Shown here: piece by piece, positions 1-8,279 of the stretch
Numbering within the stretch: position 1 is the first letter of the stretch
Layout: each line of letters opens with the position of its first letter
DNA from: Thermoactinomyces vulgaris
GTDB taxonomy: Bacteria; Bacillota; Bacilli; Thermoactinomycetales; Thermoactinomycetaceae
NCBI RefSeq assembly: GCF_003688725.1
Contig: NZ_REFP01000010.1
Span: 1-64,000 of the forward strand
Reading direction: 5' to 3'
DNA: 64,000 bases
Position numbers and translations under genes: made by a program
The notes under the pieces: model-generated
Databases searched by the model: none
The model's input: only the letters and a program-made list of their open reading frames with translations
Told to the model about the DNA's origin: nothing

Positions 1-40
1 ACAACAGAATGAAAACGATCCAGCTTCTTTGGATATTCAC
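1..40 (-). CDS. Array lipoprotein, 5' end only (runs off left edge)
   Basis: Only the first 13 codons lie in the window. They read VNIQRSWIVFILL from a GTG start at 38-40, preceded by a GAAAGGAGTGG ribosome-binding site. This matches the signal-peptide start of the lipoproteins at 4856-5587 and 6574-7305. It shows that the lipoprotein array continues beyond the left edge of the window. Confidence 0.8.
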   Translation of the reverse strand, partial: MNIQRSWIVFILL

Positions 41-81
41 CTTTTCCACTCCTTTCTTCTCATCAAACAATCGTTAAGACC

Positions 82-154
82 ATTATATAAATTCCGCTGT
101 CCCATTGACTTAGCCATAAATTTAGGGATGGGCCAATATCTTTCTGCCCATCCC
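82..154 (-). repeat. Array spacer repeat, copy 1 (-10-like box plus hairpin)
   Basis: The spacer between the partial lipoprotein and the next cassette contains a hairpin, GGGATGGGC/GCCCATCCC, directly after the stop codon of the 162-893 gene. A conserved stretch ending in TTTATATAATG (TATAAT at 82-87 on the minus strand) lies upstream of the following gene. Eight such spacers occur in the array. Confidence 0.75.
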
Positions 155-161
155 CGTTTCT

Positions 162-893
162 TTATTCTTTGATTACTGTTTTATATTGATCCAGATCATG
201 ATGATCAATGTCTATGTTTTGGATATCTTCAAATGATATATTATAGCGGTATAAGGTATATTGACTTTCTTCGGCTTCCTTCGGTGCTGATTTTAATTCA
301 TCATCTGCAACAAAAATTGTTACTCCAACGTGGTTAAAGTTCAGCTTTTTTAGTTCTTCTAAAAAGCTCTTGATTCCTTTTTCATATTGGCCATTTTGTT
401 CATAGACTCTCAATTTTACGATTAGCTCATAATCCGGAGCCCCTTCATTTTTCAAGACTTCAAACACCGATGGAATCTCTCCGGTATACTTATCTTTTTT
501 CGGGCCATTTGAATAAGCAATGTGCTCAATCTTTCTCTCATCAAAATGTTTTTGAACCAATGACGTGATCTTTGGTTTGAGTTCTTCGGTCCATAATGTT
601 TCCACATAAGTATCCCTGATTTCATTCTGTTCCATAATGATTGCTACATAAGTGTTTTTATCATCTTTTATATTTCCTTCAACTGTATATATCTGTCCGC
701 TTAAAAAATCTTTCGTCACATCAGAAACTTCATATTCCTTATTATACGTATCCTTGATATACCGAATCGCTTTTTCTTTGATCTCTTTTTCTTCAGCTTT
801 ATCCATATCTCCCACTCCTCCCGTGCCTGTGCATCCTGCCAGCAAGTATACAAACAACAGGATGAAAACAATCCAGCTTCTTTTGAAATTCAT
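162..893 (-). CDS. Array lipoprotein L1 (orphan-type, probable immunity paralogue)
   Basis: A 243-residue predicted lipoprotein. A short basic and hydrophobic signal peptide ends in the lipobox LLAGC, so the mature protein should be lipid-anchored on the outer face of the membrane. The start ATG at 893 follows GGAAGGGAG by 8 nt; the frame stays open further upstream but without a ribosome-binding site. After the lipobox come a CTGTGG linker, a helix rich in Glu and Lys (EEKEIKEKAIRYIKDTYNKE) and a beta-rich body containing GEIPSVFEVLKN and DLDQYKTVIKE. The C-terminal third is almost the same as in the copy at 9712-10443. I do not recognise a named family. Function is inferred from linkage to the secreted lipases: binding and neutralising them at the membrane surface. 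Confidence 0.85.
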   Translation of the reverse strand: MNFKRSWIVFILLFVYLLAGCTGTGGVGDMDKAEEKEIKEKAIRYIKDTYNKEYEVSDVTKDFLSGQIYTVEGNIKDDKNTYVAIIMEQNEIRDTYVETLWTEELKPKITSLVQKHFDERKIEHIAYSNGPKKDKYTGEIPSVFEVLKNEGAPDYELIVKLRVYEQNGQYEKGIKSFLEELKKLNFNHVGVTIFVADDELKSAPKEAEESQYTLYRYNISFEDIQNIDIDHHDLDQYKTVIKE

Positions 894-934
894 CTTTTTT
901 ACTCCCTTCCTATCATCAATCAATTGTTAAGATC

Positions 935-1008
935 ATTATATAAATTCCGCTGTCCCATTGACTTAGCCATAAATTTAGGGATGGGCCAATATCTTTCTTG
1001 CCCATCCC
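935..1008 (-). repeat. Array spacer repeat, copy 2
   Basis: TATAAT at 935-940 on the minus strand and the hairpin GGGATGGGC (978-986)/GCCCATCCC (1000-1008), with nearly the same intervening sequence as copy 1. It separates the lipase-coupled lipoprotein upstream from L1. Confidence 0.75.
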
Positions 1009-1015
1009 TGTTTCT

Positions 1016-1762
1016 CTATTCTTTGATTACCGTTTTATATTGATCCAGATCAAGATTATCAATATCCACTTTTTGAATGTCATCGATAACAATATTGTAG
1101 CGATACAGAGTATAGCTGCTTTCCTTAACGTCTTCAGGGGCCGATTTCAATTCATCATCTGCAACAAATACTTCCATCATAACTTTATTAAAATTCATTG
1201 ATTGGGCTTCTTTCAAAAAGTTTTTCAGACCTGATTCATACAGCCCATTATCGTTATAAATTCGTGCAGTAATCACTAAAGTAAAGTCCTTATCTCCACC
1301 ATTTTTCAACACTTCAAATACAGATGGAACTTCTCCGCTATATTTATGGGGCCTCTTCCCATTGCTGTATGAAATACTTTCAATCCGCCTTACATCCATA
1401 TATTTGTTTATCATTGCTGTTATTTTGGGACTCAATTCTTGCCTCCATAACGCTATTACATAAGTATCTTTGATTTCATTGTCCTTCTCCCAAATCACCG
1501 TCACTTCCGTATCCTTTCCATCTTTCACTTTTCCCCGTACACGGATGAGTCCGGCAGCTTGTCCCTTGCTCACTTCACTCACTTCAAAATCTTTATTATA
1601 TTTTTCTTTAATATATTTAATTGCCTTTTCTTTGAGCTGTTTCTCTTCTTCTTGACTCATTTGCTTTCCCTCTTCCTGTATTGTTTCTATCGAATTTGTC
1701 TGACAACCAGTTAACAACAAAGCAAACATAAATATTACAAGAAACCATCTTTTTCTAAACAC
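1016..1762 (-). CDS. Lipase-coupled lipoprotein L2 (probable cognate immunity protein)
   Basis: A 248-residue lipoprotein with signal peptide and lipobox LLTGC. The GTG start at 1762 is preferred because AAAAGGTGAGG, which overlaps the last codons and stop of the lipase gene, lies about 10 nt upstream. A GTG at 1780 overlapping that stop codon is also in frame. The two genes are therefore probably translationally coupled. The N-terminus of the mature protein (CQTNSIETIQEE...QMSQEEEKQL) closely matches the lipoprotein that follows the other intact lipase (10575-11321) and differs from the CTGTGG class of solo cassettes. Shared body motifs are GEVPSVFEVLKNGGDKD and DLDQYKTVIKE. Pairing with the lipase gene is the main reason to call it immunity; no activity can be read from the sequence. 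Confidence 0.85.
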   Translation of the reverse strand: MFRKRWFLVIFMFALLLTGCQTNSIETIQEEGKQMSQEEEKQLKEKAIKYIKEKYNKDFEVSEVSKGQAAGLIRVRGKVKDGKDTEVTVIWEKDNEIKDTYVIALWRQELSPKITAMINKYMDVRRIESISYSNGKRPHKYSGEVPSVFEVLKNGGDKDFTLVITARIYNDNGLYESGLKNFLKEAQSMNFNKVMMEVFVADDELKSAPEDVKESSYTLYRYNIVIDDIQKVDIDNLDLDQYKTVIKE

Positions 1763-1776
1763 CTTTAATTTACACC

Positions 1777-3192
1777 TCACCTTTTTACAATGTTTCCATC
1801 TTCATCATATACATCGGGAATAGGTGTATCTACAGGTTTTTTTTCACCTCTGTCATATCCGGTAAAGTTGGAAATCCCGTGACTGGATAATCCAAGTCCG
1901 ATTTGATTATCCAATCCGGTTAACTCGTCCACCCTTTTCACACTTCCATCAGATTCTATCTCATAAGTTTCACCCGGACGATATCCTAATGAACCAACAA
2001 GGTCATCATCATAACGATAATTTCTAATTAGATCATCATAAGCACCTGCTATTTCCTTAGCAGCTATTTCACGAACTTCGGGATTTAACAGGTTTGTAAA
2101 ATAACTTCTTAATGTTCCCCCAATACCTCCTAGGATAGTGCTGGCATTAACATTAGGAAACAAATTTTTTCCAGGAGCATTAAATGTTACTGCTGGAATT
2201 CCATATTTAGTTGCTGAATCTAATGCCAAATATCCTCCAAGAGAATGTCCAGTCAATACCATTTTGTATCCTTTATATTCTTCACTATTAACTATATTTG
2301 AAATCATTTTTCTTGCTTCGATTGCTTGTGGATTTATATCATTCCCTAAAGCAATCGGACCATCACCAATTACAATATCTTCCCATCGGTCTGGCTCAGT
2401 TCCTCGAAAAGCAATCACCATTTCCTTAGAATATATATTTTTGAATACATACATTTGTAATCCATTTTTTAAATCAAGGTTTAAATTTGAATCTATCTCC
2501 CACTCTTCACCTAAAACTATATCCAAATCATCTTTTATAACAGTTTCATCAGCATAAACTAAATCAGATAACTCAGCCAACTGTTTATCTGAAATATTGA
2601 TATCACTCAGCTTTCCATAAGGATATTGGCTGTTCCCCCCTGCCATTCCGGCATTCCCCAGACTGGCGGTCAGATTTTGTCCTTCCAATCCCTTTCTCGC
2701 AAAAAGATTTTTCAAACTCGTATAGGCCGATTGGATTCCTCTGGCGAGGGGTTGTCCGAATTTACTCAACAATCCGGTAAGGGCTGTGATTCCAAGCACA
2801 ATTCCCCCAGTAATTTTGCCTGCTGTGGAGGTCATCCAATCCCAGGCTTTTTGGGCCGCTTTCTTGGTGGCGGATGCGGCGGTGTCCCAAGCCTTTTTCG
2901 CGCCGTTTTTCAGGTTGTTCCAAGTGTTGGAGACCCCGTTTTTTAATTTGTTCCAAGAACCGGAGACAAAGTCTCCCACTTGGCTGAAGAAGCCTTTCTC
3001 CTGCTTGGACGGGGTAACGTTCAGCTCCTCCGTCGGCTTGGGAGCCGGAGCCGGTTTTCCTTGGTTGAAATCCTCATGGATCTGCGGAACATCGAAACTC
3101 CCGCCACCGGTTGCATAGGCAGTTGGTGTGGCCAGTACACATGCAACAAAAATGAAGCATAAGAAGAGTTTCCCATGATGTATCGTTTTCAT
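1777..3192 (-). CDS. Secreted class-3-like lipase, putative toxin (copy 1)
   Basis: A 471-residue exported alpha/beta hydrolase. Residues 1-28 form a Sec signal peptide ending AYA. A GGGSFDVPQIHEDF motif and a Pro-rich linker (44-54) follow, then Trp-rich amphipathic helices (about 78-118) and a hydrophobic Gly-rich segment (125-143). The catalytic part has FRGT at 262-265, the nucleophile elbow GHSLGG (Ser317), a candidate Asp in YDDD (395-397) and His438 in SSHGISNF, which is a full lipase triad. The first 140 residues are nearly identical to those of 11328-12716, while the lipase domains diverge. It has its own promoter at 3263-3290 and is coupled to L2. A role as an antibacterial phospholipase is inference; a nutritional lipase is the alternative. 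Confidence 0.85.
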   Translation of the reverse strand: MKTIHHGKLFLCFIFVACVLATPTAYATGGGSFDVPQIHEDFNQGKPAPAPKPTEELNVTPSKQEKGFFSQVGDFVSGSWNKLKNGVSNTWNNLKNGAKKAWDTAASATKKAAQKAWDWMTSTAGKITGGIVLGITALTGLLSKFGQPLARGIQSAYTSLKNLFARKGLEGQNLTASLGNAGMAGGNSQYPYGKLSDINISDKQLAELSDLVYADETVIKDDLDIVLGEEWEIDSNLNLDLKNGLQMYVFKNIYSKEMVIAFRGTEPDRWEDIVIGDGPIALGNDINPQAIEARKMISNIVNSEEYKGYKMVLTGHSLGGYLALDSATKYGIPAVTFNAPGKNLFPNVNASTILGGIGGTLRSYFTNLLNPEVREIAAKEIAGAYDDLIRNYRYDDDLVGSLGYRPGETYEIESDGSVKRVDELTGLDNQIGLGLSSHGISNFTGYDRGEKKPVDTPIPDVYDEDGNIVKR

Positions 3193-3262
3193 TTTGGCAA
3201 CCTTTCACCTCTTTTGCATGATGCGTCCCCTTGCTGAAGGGGAATTCTGAAAATCCTATGAA

Positions 3263-3290
3263 ATTATATAATATATGACATTATTTTCAA
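3263..3290 (-). promoter_or_regulatory. SigA-type promoter for lipase copy 1
   Basis: On the minus strand, TTGAAA (3285-3290) and TATAAT (3263-3268) are 16 bp apart, about 70 bp upstream of the lipase ATG. A small hairpin (CCCCTT/AAGGGG, 3227-3242) lies in the presumed leader. Confidence 0.6.
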
Positions 3291-3378
3291 TACTCCTTTC
3301 TTTTTCATAATCTATTCACAAATTGTTTAACCGATTTATCTCATCAATTTCAAATGGGGATATTGAAATTTTATCAAG

Positions 3379-3413
3379 TAAAAAAACAAAGGGCGTGACA
3401 TGCGCCTTGTTTT
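3379..3413 (-). terminator. Terminator after the inactive lipase paralogue
   Basis: An imperfect hairpin formed by ACAAGGCG and CGCCCTTTGT on the minus strand is followed by a run of seven T. It lies 45 bp beyond the stop codon at 3457. Confidence 0.6.
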
Positions 3414-3456
3414 CCCCTTGAAAATGCATCTTTCCAACCGCCCCATAAGACAAAAG

Positions 3457-4641
3457 TTATCTTGGAACAAGATTCCCCTTCACTTTTCCGAAAAATTCAA
3501 AAAGGGGTGTGCCCTTTTTCCCGAACCGTCCGCCGGAATCATTCCCGCTTGTTTCCGGAAAACGATAGTTGCGGATCAGTTTGTCGTATGCACCGGTTGA
3601 TTCTTTGACGACTTTTGCCGCACGGGAACCCTCTGTGATTTTGACCGCATAATTGCCCATGGGAGCCATTCCCACGGCTCCTTTGGACCCGCCCAATGCC
3701 CCCAACAATGTTTTCTCACTTACGTTTGGCAACTTTGGAACATTAAACGTCACGGCCGGGATCTTGTATCTGGCGGCACAGTCCGCAGCGACATATCCTC
3801 CCAAGGCATGTCCCGTCAGGATCTTGTCATAATGGCGGTATTTTTCTTCACTGAAGATCTTTTCTTGCAAATATTTACGGGCCGCAATCACTTGCGCATT
3901 GACGGCATCCTGATCAAATCCCGCAGCACCTTTGCCCGTTTTTCCCGGGAAAGTCTCCGTGTCCCGGAAAGCAATCATCATCTCGTTGGTGCGGGGGTTG
4001 ACAAACACATCGGCTTGCAAGCCGTTCGGAAGCTCTTCCCTTAAACCGGAAACAGCCTCCCAATCTTTTCCCGGCTTGTCCACGGTTTTCTGCCCGACAG
4101 TTCCCCCCTTGGATGCCATGGCGGCGATCGCCAACTCCCGGTCAGTCACTTTCCGGTCTTTCAATGTGCCGTTCGGATACAGCCGGTTCTGCATCCTCTG
4201 CTTCAGACTGCTGTATGCTCTTTGGACGGTGCTTTGGATCTGCCGGCCGAACTTGCCGAACAATCCGGCGAGGGCTGTGACCACCAGCATCATTCCTCCC
4301 GTTATTTTCCCGGCAGTGGATGTCACCCAGTCCCATGCTTGCCGGGCCACATTTTTGGTGGCCATGATGGCGGAATCCCATGCCTTTTGGACCCCGCTTT
4401 TTAATTGGTTGAAAAAGCCGGAAATCCCGTCCGCCGCACGATCCGGAAAACCTTTCCCTTCCCCGGTTTCCGCCGTCGGTGTCCCTTTGTCGGGAGCCGG
4501 TCCTTCTTTGATCTCACGGAAATCCTCATTGATTTCGGGAACCTCAAACCCTCCGCCGACGGCATGGGCTGAAACCGGAAAAATAACCATGGAAGCGAAA
4601 AGAAACAAGAACAAAAGGCTCCCGTCACGTAATCTTTTCAT
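3457..4641 (-). CDS. Lipase paralogue lacking the catalytic serine (pseudoenzyme)
   Basis: A 394-residue exported paralogue of the two neighbouring lipases. The ATG at 4641 corresponds to the start in the other copies; an ATG four codons earlier lies too close to the ribosome-binding site. It keeps the signal peptide, VGGGFEVPEINEDF, a Pro-rich linker and the AWDWVTSTAGKITGG segment. Key catalytic features are lost. The elbow reads GHALGG (Ala in place of Ser), FRGT is FRDT, and the reading frame ends soon after LIRNYRF. The Asp-containing YDDD region, the SHGISNF histidine and the PIPxxY tail are therefore missing. No lipoprotein follows it directly. Because the frame is intact it may still be made, for example as an inactive decoy, or it may be an early pseudogene. 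Its bases look richer in G and C than the flanking lipoproteins. Confidence 0.8.
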   Translation of the reverse strand: MKRLRDGSLLFLFLFASMVIFPVSAHAVGGGFEVPEINEDFREIKEGPAPDKGTPTAETGEGKGFPDRAADGISGFFNQLKSGVQKAWDSAIMATKNVARQAWDWVTSTAGKITGGMMLVVTALAGLFGKFGRQIQSTVQRAYSSLKQRMQNRLYPNGTLKDRKVTDRELAIAAMASKGGTVGQKTVDKPGKDWEAVSGLREELPNGLQADVFVNPRTNEMMIAFRDTETFPGKTGKGAAGFDQDAVNAQVIAARKYLQEKIFSEEKYRHYDKILTGHALGGYVAADCAARYKIPAVTFNVPKLPNVSEKTLLGALGGSKGAVGMAPMGNYAVKITEGSRAAKVVKESTGAYDKLIRNYRFPETSGNDSGGRFGKKGTPLFEFFGKVKGNLVPR

Positions 4642-4736
4642 CTTGGCAACCATTCACCTCTTTACCTGTGAGTCCGTTTCATTAAAGACTTTGAAATCGA
4701 TGGATTTTCTTCCTTTTTCTTTTGCCAATATTAATA

Positions 4737-4742
4737 ATTATA
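4737..4742 (-). promoter_or_regulatory. Putative -10 box upstream of the inactive lipase paralogue
   Basis: TATAAT on the minus strand sits in an AT-rich block that is closely matched upstream of lipase copy 3 (12717-12850). This suggests a duplicated promoter region. No convincing -35 element is visible. Confidence 0.4.
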
Positions 4743-4818
4743 ATAAAAAATTCCATATTTGAGTTAAAAAATGAAGGAATAACTTGATAAATTATCCTTT
4801 GTCGACTTGCGATAAGGC

Positions 4819-4857
4819 AAAAAGATGGACAGAACAAATTTTCTGCCCATCTTTTTT
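4819..4857 (-). terminator. Intrinsic terminator after lipoprotein L3
   Basis: A hairpin with arms AAAAAGATGGGCAG and CTGTCCATCTTTTT on the minus strand overlaps the L3 stop codon and ends in a T-run. This is a stronger terminator than the array spacer hairpins. The same form occurs at 12891-12928. Confidence 0.8.
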
Positions 4858-5587
4858 AATGTTGGATCACGGTTTTATATTGATCCAAATCAAGGTTTTC
4901 GATATTCACTTTTTGGATGTTTGGGATGTGAATGTTATAGCGATATAACAAATATTTATTTTCATCTTTGGCAAGATCAGCGTTTAACCGGTCATCGTAA
5001 ACATGGAATTCGAATCCGATCTCATGAAAATTCATATCCCTTAATTCTTTTAGAAATGACTTGATATTTTCGGGAGTCTGTCCGCCGTTTTCATATATTT
5101 CACCGGTCACCTCCAAGATATACTTTTCATTCCCTCCATTCTTCAACACGTCAAAGATGGAAGGAATATTTCCGGTATATCTCGTGTCTTTGGCAGTTCC
5201 GTCATTATAGGAAACATGGTCAACGCTTCTCACACTCATATGTTTGTTCAACATATCTTTGATTCTCGGGGTCAATTCTTTCGTCCATAATTCCGTGAGA
5301 TAGGTGTCATCCATTTCCTCTTCTTTTTTCCAAAAAACCGTCGCTTCCGTATCTTTTCCGTCTTTCACAAATCCCCGTACACGGATGAGTCCGGCAGCAT
5401 GTCCCTTGTTCACTTCACTCACTTCAAATTCTTTGTTATATGTATCCTTGATATACTGAATGGCTTTTTCTTTGATTTTTTTCTCTTCTGCCTGATCTAT
5501 ATCTCCCATGCCTCCCGTTCCTGTGCATCCAGCCACAAGGAATACAAACAACAGAATGAAAACGATCCAGCTTCTTTGGATATTCAC
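4856..5587 (-). CDS. Array lipoprotein L3 (orphan-type)
   Basis: A 243-residue predicted lipoprotein, GTG start at 5587 behind GAAAGGAGTGG, lipobox LVAGC followed by TGTGG. From the Glu/Lys-rich helix through about residue 130 it is nearly identical to the pseudogene at 9189-9581, including RVRGFVKDGKDTEATVFW and the unusual EEEMDDTYLTELW. That points to recent duplication or gene conversion. The C-terminal half carries GNIPSIFDVLKNGGNEKY, FEFHVYDDRLN and LDLDQYKTVIQH. It is the first cassette upstream of the terminator that isolates the inactive lipase region. Predicted role is surface-anchored immunity by analogy with the lipase-coupled copies. Confidence 0.85.
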   Translation of the reverse strand: MNIQRSWIVFILLFVFLVAGCTGTGGMGDIDQAEEKKIKEKAIQYIKDTYNKEFEVSEVNKGHAAGLIRVRGFVKDGKDTEATVFWKKEEEMDDTYLTELWTKELTPRIKDMLNKHMSVRSVDHVSYNDGTAKDTRYTGNIPSIFDVLKNGGNEKYILEVTGEIYENGGQTPENIKSFLKELRDMNFHEIGFEFHVYDDRLNADLAKDENKYLLYRYNIHIPNIQKVNIENLDLDQYKTVIQH

Positions 5588-5635
5588 CTTTTCCACTCCT
5601 TTCTTCTCATCAAACAATTGTTATGATTAAAGATC

Positions 5636-5709
5636 ATTATATAAATTCCTCTGCCCAAATTAAATTAGCCATAAATTTAGGGATGGGCCGATTTCTTTCT
5701 GCCCATCCC
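5636..5709 (-). repeat. Array spacer repeat, copy 3
   Basis: TATAAT at 5636-5641 on the minus strand and hairpin GGGATGGGC (5680-5688)/GCCCATCCC (5701-5709) between L4 and L3. The central part differs slightly from the other copies. Confidence 0.75.
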
Positions 5710-5723
5710 CATATTCATCTAAA

Positions 5724-6452
5724 TCAGTATACAGTTTTATATTGATTCAAATTTATTGAATCAATTTCCGCTTTTTGAATATCATCAATTGAAATTACAT
5801 ATTCGTATAATAAGTATTTTCCTTCATCTTCTTTTGTTGTTGATGTTTTTAATTGATCATCATAAACATAAATCGTTACTCGTACCCTATTAAAATTCAT
5901 TTCTTCGATTTCCTCTAAAAAGTTTTTTATTGATTGTTCATACTTCCCTCCGTTTTTATAAATTTCCCCAGTCCATTTAAACAAATAATCCTTATCTCCC
6001 CCGTTTTTCAGAACTTCATACACGGATGGAATCTCTCCGGTATATTTATTCGGTAATGTCCCATTGGTATAAGAGATGCTTTCAATTCTCTTTATATCAA
6101 AGTGCTTCTTTGAAATCTCCTTGATTTTTGGTTCTAACTCCTGATTCCAATAATTTAATACATAACTATCAGTGACTTGATCTGGTAACACCCAATACAC
6201 GGTAGCTGGTGTATCCTTTCCATCCTCAACAGTCCCGCGAATGACATATCTGGATTCCAGTACTTGTGTGTGCTCCACCTTTGTTACCTTAAATTCTCTG
6301 TTATATGTATCCTTGATATGCTGAATTGCTACTTCTTTTGCTTTCTTTTCTGCTTCTTGATTTTCCTCAGAGGATGTATTGATTAAACTTGACTCACAAC
6401 CCGTTAACGTTAAAGCAATCAAACAAATGACCAAGCCCCACTTTCCTCTCAA
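5724..6452 (-). CDS. Array lipoprotein L4 (mosaic; C-terminal half like L9)
   Basis: A 242-residue lipoprotein. The TTG at 6452 is chosen because AAGGGAGTGG precedes it and the protein then starts RGKWG, like the TTG-started copy at 11321; the frame extends 26 codons upstream without better signals. Lipobox LTGC is followed by ESSLINTSSEE, unlike both other classes. From YTGEIPSVYEVLKNGGDKD to the end (IDSINLNQYKTVY) it is essentially identical to 10575-11321, whereas the N-terminal third differs. This suggests gene conversion or recombination between immunity genes. Specificity may lie in only one part of the protein. Confidence 0.85.
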   Translation of the reverse strand: MRGKWGLVICLIALTLTGCESSLINTSSEENQEAEKKAKEVAIQHIKDTYNREFKVTKVEHTQVLESRYVIRGTVEDGKDTPATVYWVLPDQVTDSYVLNYWNQELEPKIKEISKKHFDIKRIESISYTNGTLPNKYTGEIPSVYEVLKNGGDKDYLFKWTGEIYKNGGKYEQSIKNFLEEIEEMNFNRVRVTIYVYDDQLKTSTTKEDEGKYLLYEYVISIDDIQKAEIDSINLNQYKTVY

Positions 6453-6494
6453 CCATTTCCACTCCCTTTTTCTCATCAAACAATAACTAAGATC

Positions 6495-6566
6495 ATTATA
6501 TAAATTTCTCTGTCCTATTAACTCAACCATAAATCAGGGATGGGCCAATGTCTTTCTGCCCATCCC
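6495..6566 (-). repeat. Array spacer repeat, copy 4
   Basis: TATAAT at 6495-6500 and hairpin GGGATGGGC (6537-6545)/GCCCATCCC (6558-6566). The flank beside L5 has a run of T on the plus strand. Confidence 0.75.
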
Positions 6567-6573
6567 TTTTTGT

Positions 6574-7305
6574 TTAATGTTTGATTACTGTTTTGTATCG
6601 ATCCAGATCAAGACTATCAATATCTACTTTTTGAATGTCATCAATCACAATATTGTACCGATATAATGTGTATTCACTTTCTTTAGTTTCCTCAGCTATT
6701 GATTTTAATTTATCATCAGACACATAGATCTCTATAATCACTTTATTAAACCCTAATTTCTCAATCTCTTGTAAAAAACTTCTAACTCCTTGTTCATATT
6801 GACCATTTTGTTCATAAACCCTTAATGTTAAATCCAATGTATAATCAGGATCTCCTCCATTTTCTAATACATGAAAGACAGAGGGAATGTCACCGGTATA
6901 CTTATCTCTTTTTCTTCCATTAGAAAAAACAATATGTTCCAACTCTCTTACATCAAAATGTTTTTGAGCCAAGGTAGTCATTTTTGGTTTTAATTCTTCC
7001 GTCCATAACGTACCTACATATGTATCTCTGATTTCGCCTTGTTCCATAATAACTGATACTTGTGTATTTTTCTCATCTTTTATATTCCCTCTAACTGTAT
7101 AATTCTGTCCTGTAAAACGATCTTTACTTACTTCGGATACTTCGAAATCTTTGTTATATGTATCCTTGATATACTGAATGGCTTTTTCTTTGATTTTTTT
7201 CTCTTCTGCCTGATCTATATCTCCCTCTCCTCCCGTTCCTGTGCATCCAGCCACAAGGAATACAAACAAAAGAATGAAAACGATCCAGCCTCTTTGGATA
7301 TTCAC
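6574..7305 (-). CDS. Array lipoprotein L5 (orphan-type)
   Basis: A 243-residue lipoprotein with GTG start at 7305 (ribosome-binding site GGAAGGGAGTGG), lipobox LVAGC and a TGTGG linker. It has the common Glu/Lys helix (KEKAIQYIKDTYNKDF), then VRGNIKDEKNTQVSVIMEQ, which also appears in the 9712-10443 copy. The second half has DIPSVFHVLENGGDPDY, IEIYVSDDKLK and LDLDRYKTVIKH. It stands as a solo cassette flanked on both sides by the spacer repeat, so it is probably transcribed independently of any lipase. Confidence 0.85.
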   Translation of the reverse strand: MNIQRGWIVFILLFVFLVAGCTGTGGEGDIDQAEEKKIKEKAIQYIKDTYNKDFEVSEVSKDRFTGQNYTVRGNIKDEKNTQVSVIMEQGEIRDTYVGTLWTEELKPKMTTLAQKHFDVRELEHIVFSNGRKRDKYTGDIPSVFHVLENGGDPDYTLDLTLRVYEQNGQYEQGVRSFLQEIEKLGFNKVIIEIYVSDDKLKSIAEETKESEYTLYRYNIVIDDIQKVDIDSLDLDRYKTVIKH

Positions 7306-7346
7306 CTTTTCCACTCCCTTCCTATCATCAATCAATCCCTAAGGTC

Positions 7347-7419
7347 ATTATATAAATTCCTCTGTCCCATTACTTAGCAAATAAATTTAGGGATGAACCG
7401 ATTTCTTTCTGCCCATCCC
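7347..7419 (-). repeat. Array spacer repeat, copy 5 (hairpin degraded)
   Basis: TATAAT at 7347-7352. One hairpin arm reads GGGATGAAC (7390-7398) against GCCCATCCC (7411-7419), so two of the nine pairs are lost. Confidence 0.7.
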
Positions 7420-7426
7420 TGTTTGA

Positions 7427-8155
7427 TTAATCTTTAAGAACTGTTTTGTATTGATCCAAATTGTAATGATCAATATCAATTTTTTGAATATCATCAATTG
7501 AAATGTTATAGCGATATAAGGTATATTTACTCTCTTCGGCTTTTTCTGATACGGTTTTTAATTCGTCATCGGAAACAAAAATCTCCATCACTACCTCATG
7601 AAAATGCATACCCCTTAGTTCTTTCAAAAAGCGCTTAATCCCTTGTTCATATTGCCCATTTTGTTCATAGATTCTTAATGAAATCGACAATGTAAACTGC
7701 TGATCTCCACCATTTTTCAGATGTTCAAAAACGGAAGGAATTTCTCCACGAACGCTGTCACCTTTCGTTCCACTTGTGTAAGCAATATCTTCCACAGTAT
7801 TTATATCCATATACTTTTCCGCCAAAGAAGTGATTTCTGGTTTTAATTCCTCTGACCATAATTTCCCTACATATGTATCTCTGATTTCATCTGGCAGTTC
7901 TATAATTACCGTTACCCTGGTGTTTTGGTCATCTTTGATGTTCCCTCTGATTGTATAAGCCTGACCTGTTGCCGGGTTTTTGACTACCTCAGACACCACA
8001 TACTCTTTTTGGTACTTATCTTTGATATATTGAATCGCTTTTTCTTTGATTTCTTTCTCTTCGGCTTGATCCAACTCTCCCATACCTCCCGTGCATCCAG
8101 CCACCAAACATGCAAACAACATGATAGTCAAGACCCAGATTCTTTTGAAATTCAT
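7427..8155 (-). CDS. Array lipoprotein L6 (orphan-type)
   Basis: A 242-residue lipoprotein starting MNFKRIW at an ATG behind GAAAGGAGTGG; lipobox LVAGC followed by TGG. The N-terminal helix reads KEKAIQYIKDKYQKEY. The body carries YTIRGNIKDDQNTRV, VRGEIPSVFEHLKNGGDQQ and YNLDQYKTVLKD. The region that reads KYTG(E/D)IPS in most paralogues is GDSVRGEIPS here, so it diverges just where the other copies are most alike. Solo cassette between spacer copies 5 and 6. The inferred role is orphan immunity. Confidence 0.85.
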   Translation of the reverse strand: MNFKRIWVLTIMLFACLVAGCTGGMGELDQAEEKEIKEKAIQYIKDKYQKEYVVSEVVKNPATGQAYTIRGNIKDDQNTRVTVIIELPDEIRDTYVGKLWSEELKPEITSLAEKYMDINTVEDIAYTSGTKGDSVRGEIPSVFEHLKNGGDQQFTLSISLRIYEQNGQYEQGIKRFLKELRGMHFHEVVMEIFVSDDELKTVSEKAEESKYTLYRYNISIDDIQKIDIDHYNLDQYKTVLKD

Positions 8156-8198
8156 CTTTTTTCCACTCCTTTCTTATCTTCAGTCAATCGCTAAAATC

Positions 8199-8272
8199 AT
8201 TATATAAATTCCTCTGTCCCATTGACCTTAGCCATAAATTTAGGGATGGGCCGATTTCTTTCTGCCCATCCC
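8199..8272 (-). repeat. Array spacer repeat, copy 6
   Basis: TATAAT at 8199-8204 and hairpin GGGATGGGC (8243-8251)/GCCCATCCC (8264-8272) between L7 and L6. Confidence 0.75.
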
Positions 8273-8279
8273 TATTTCT

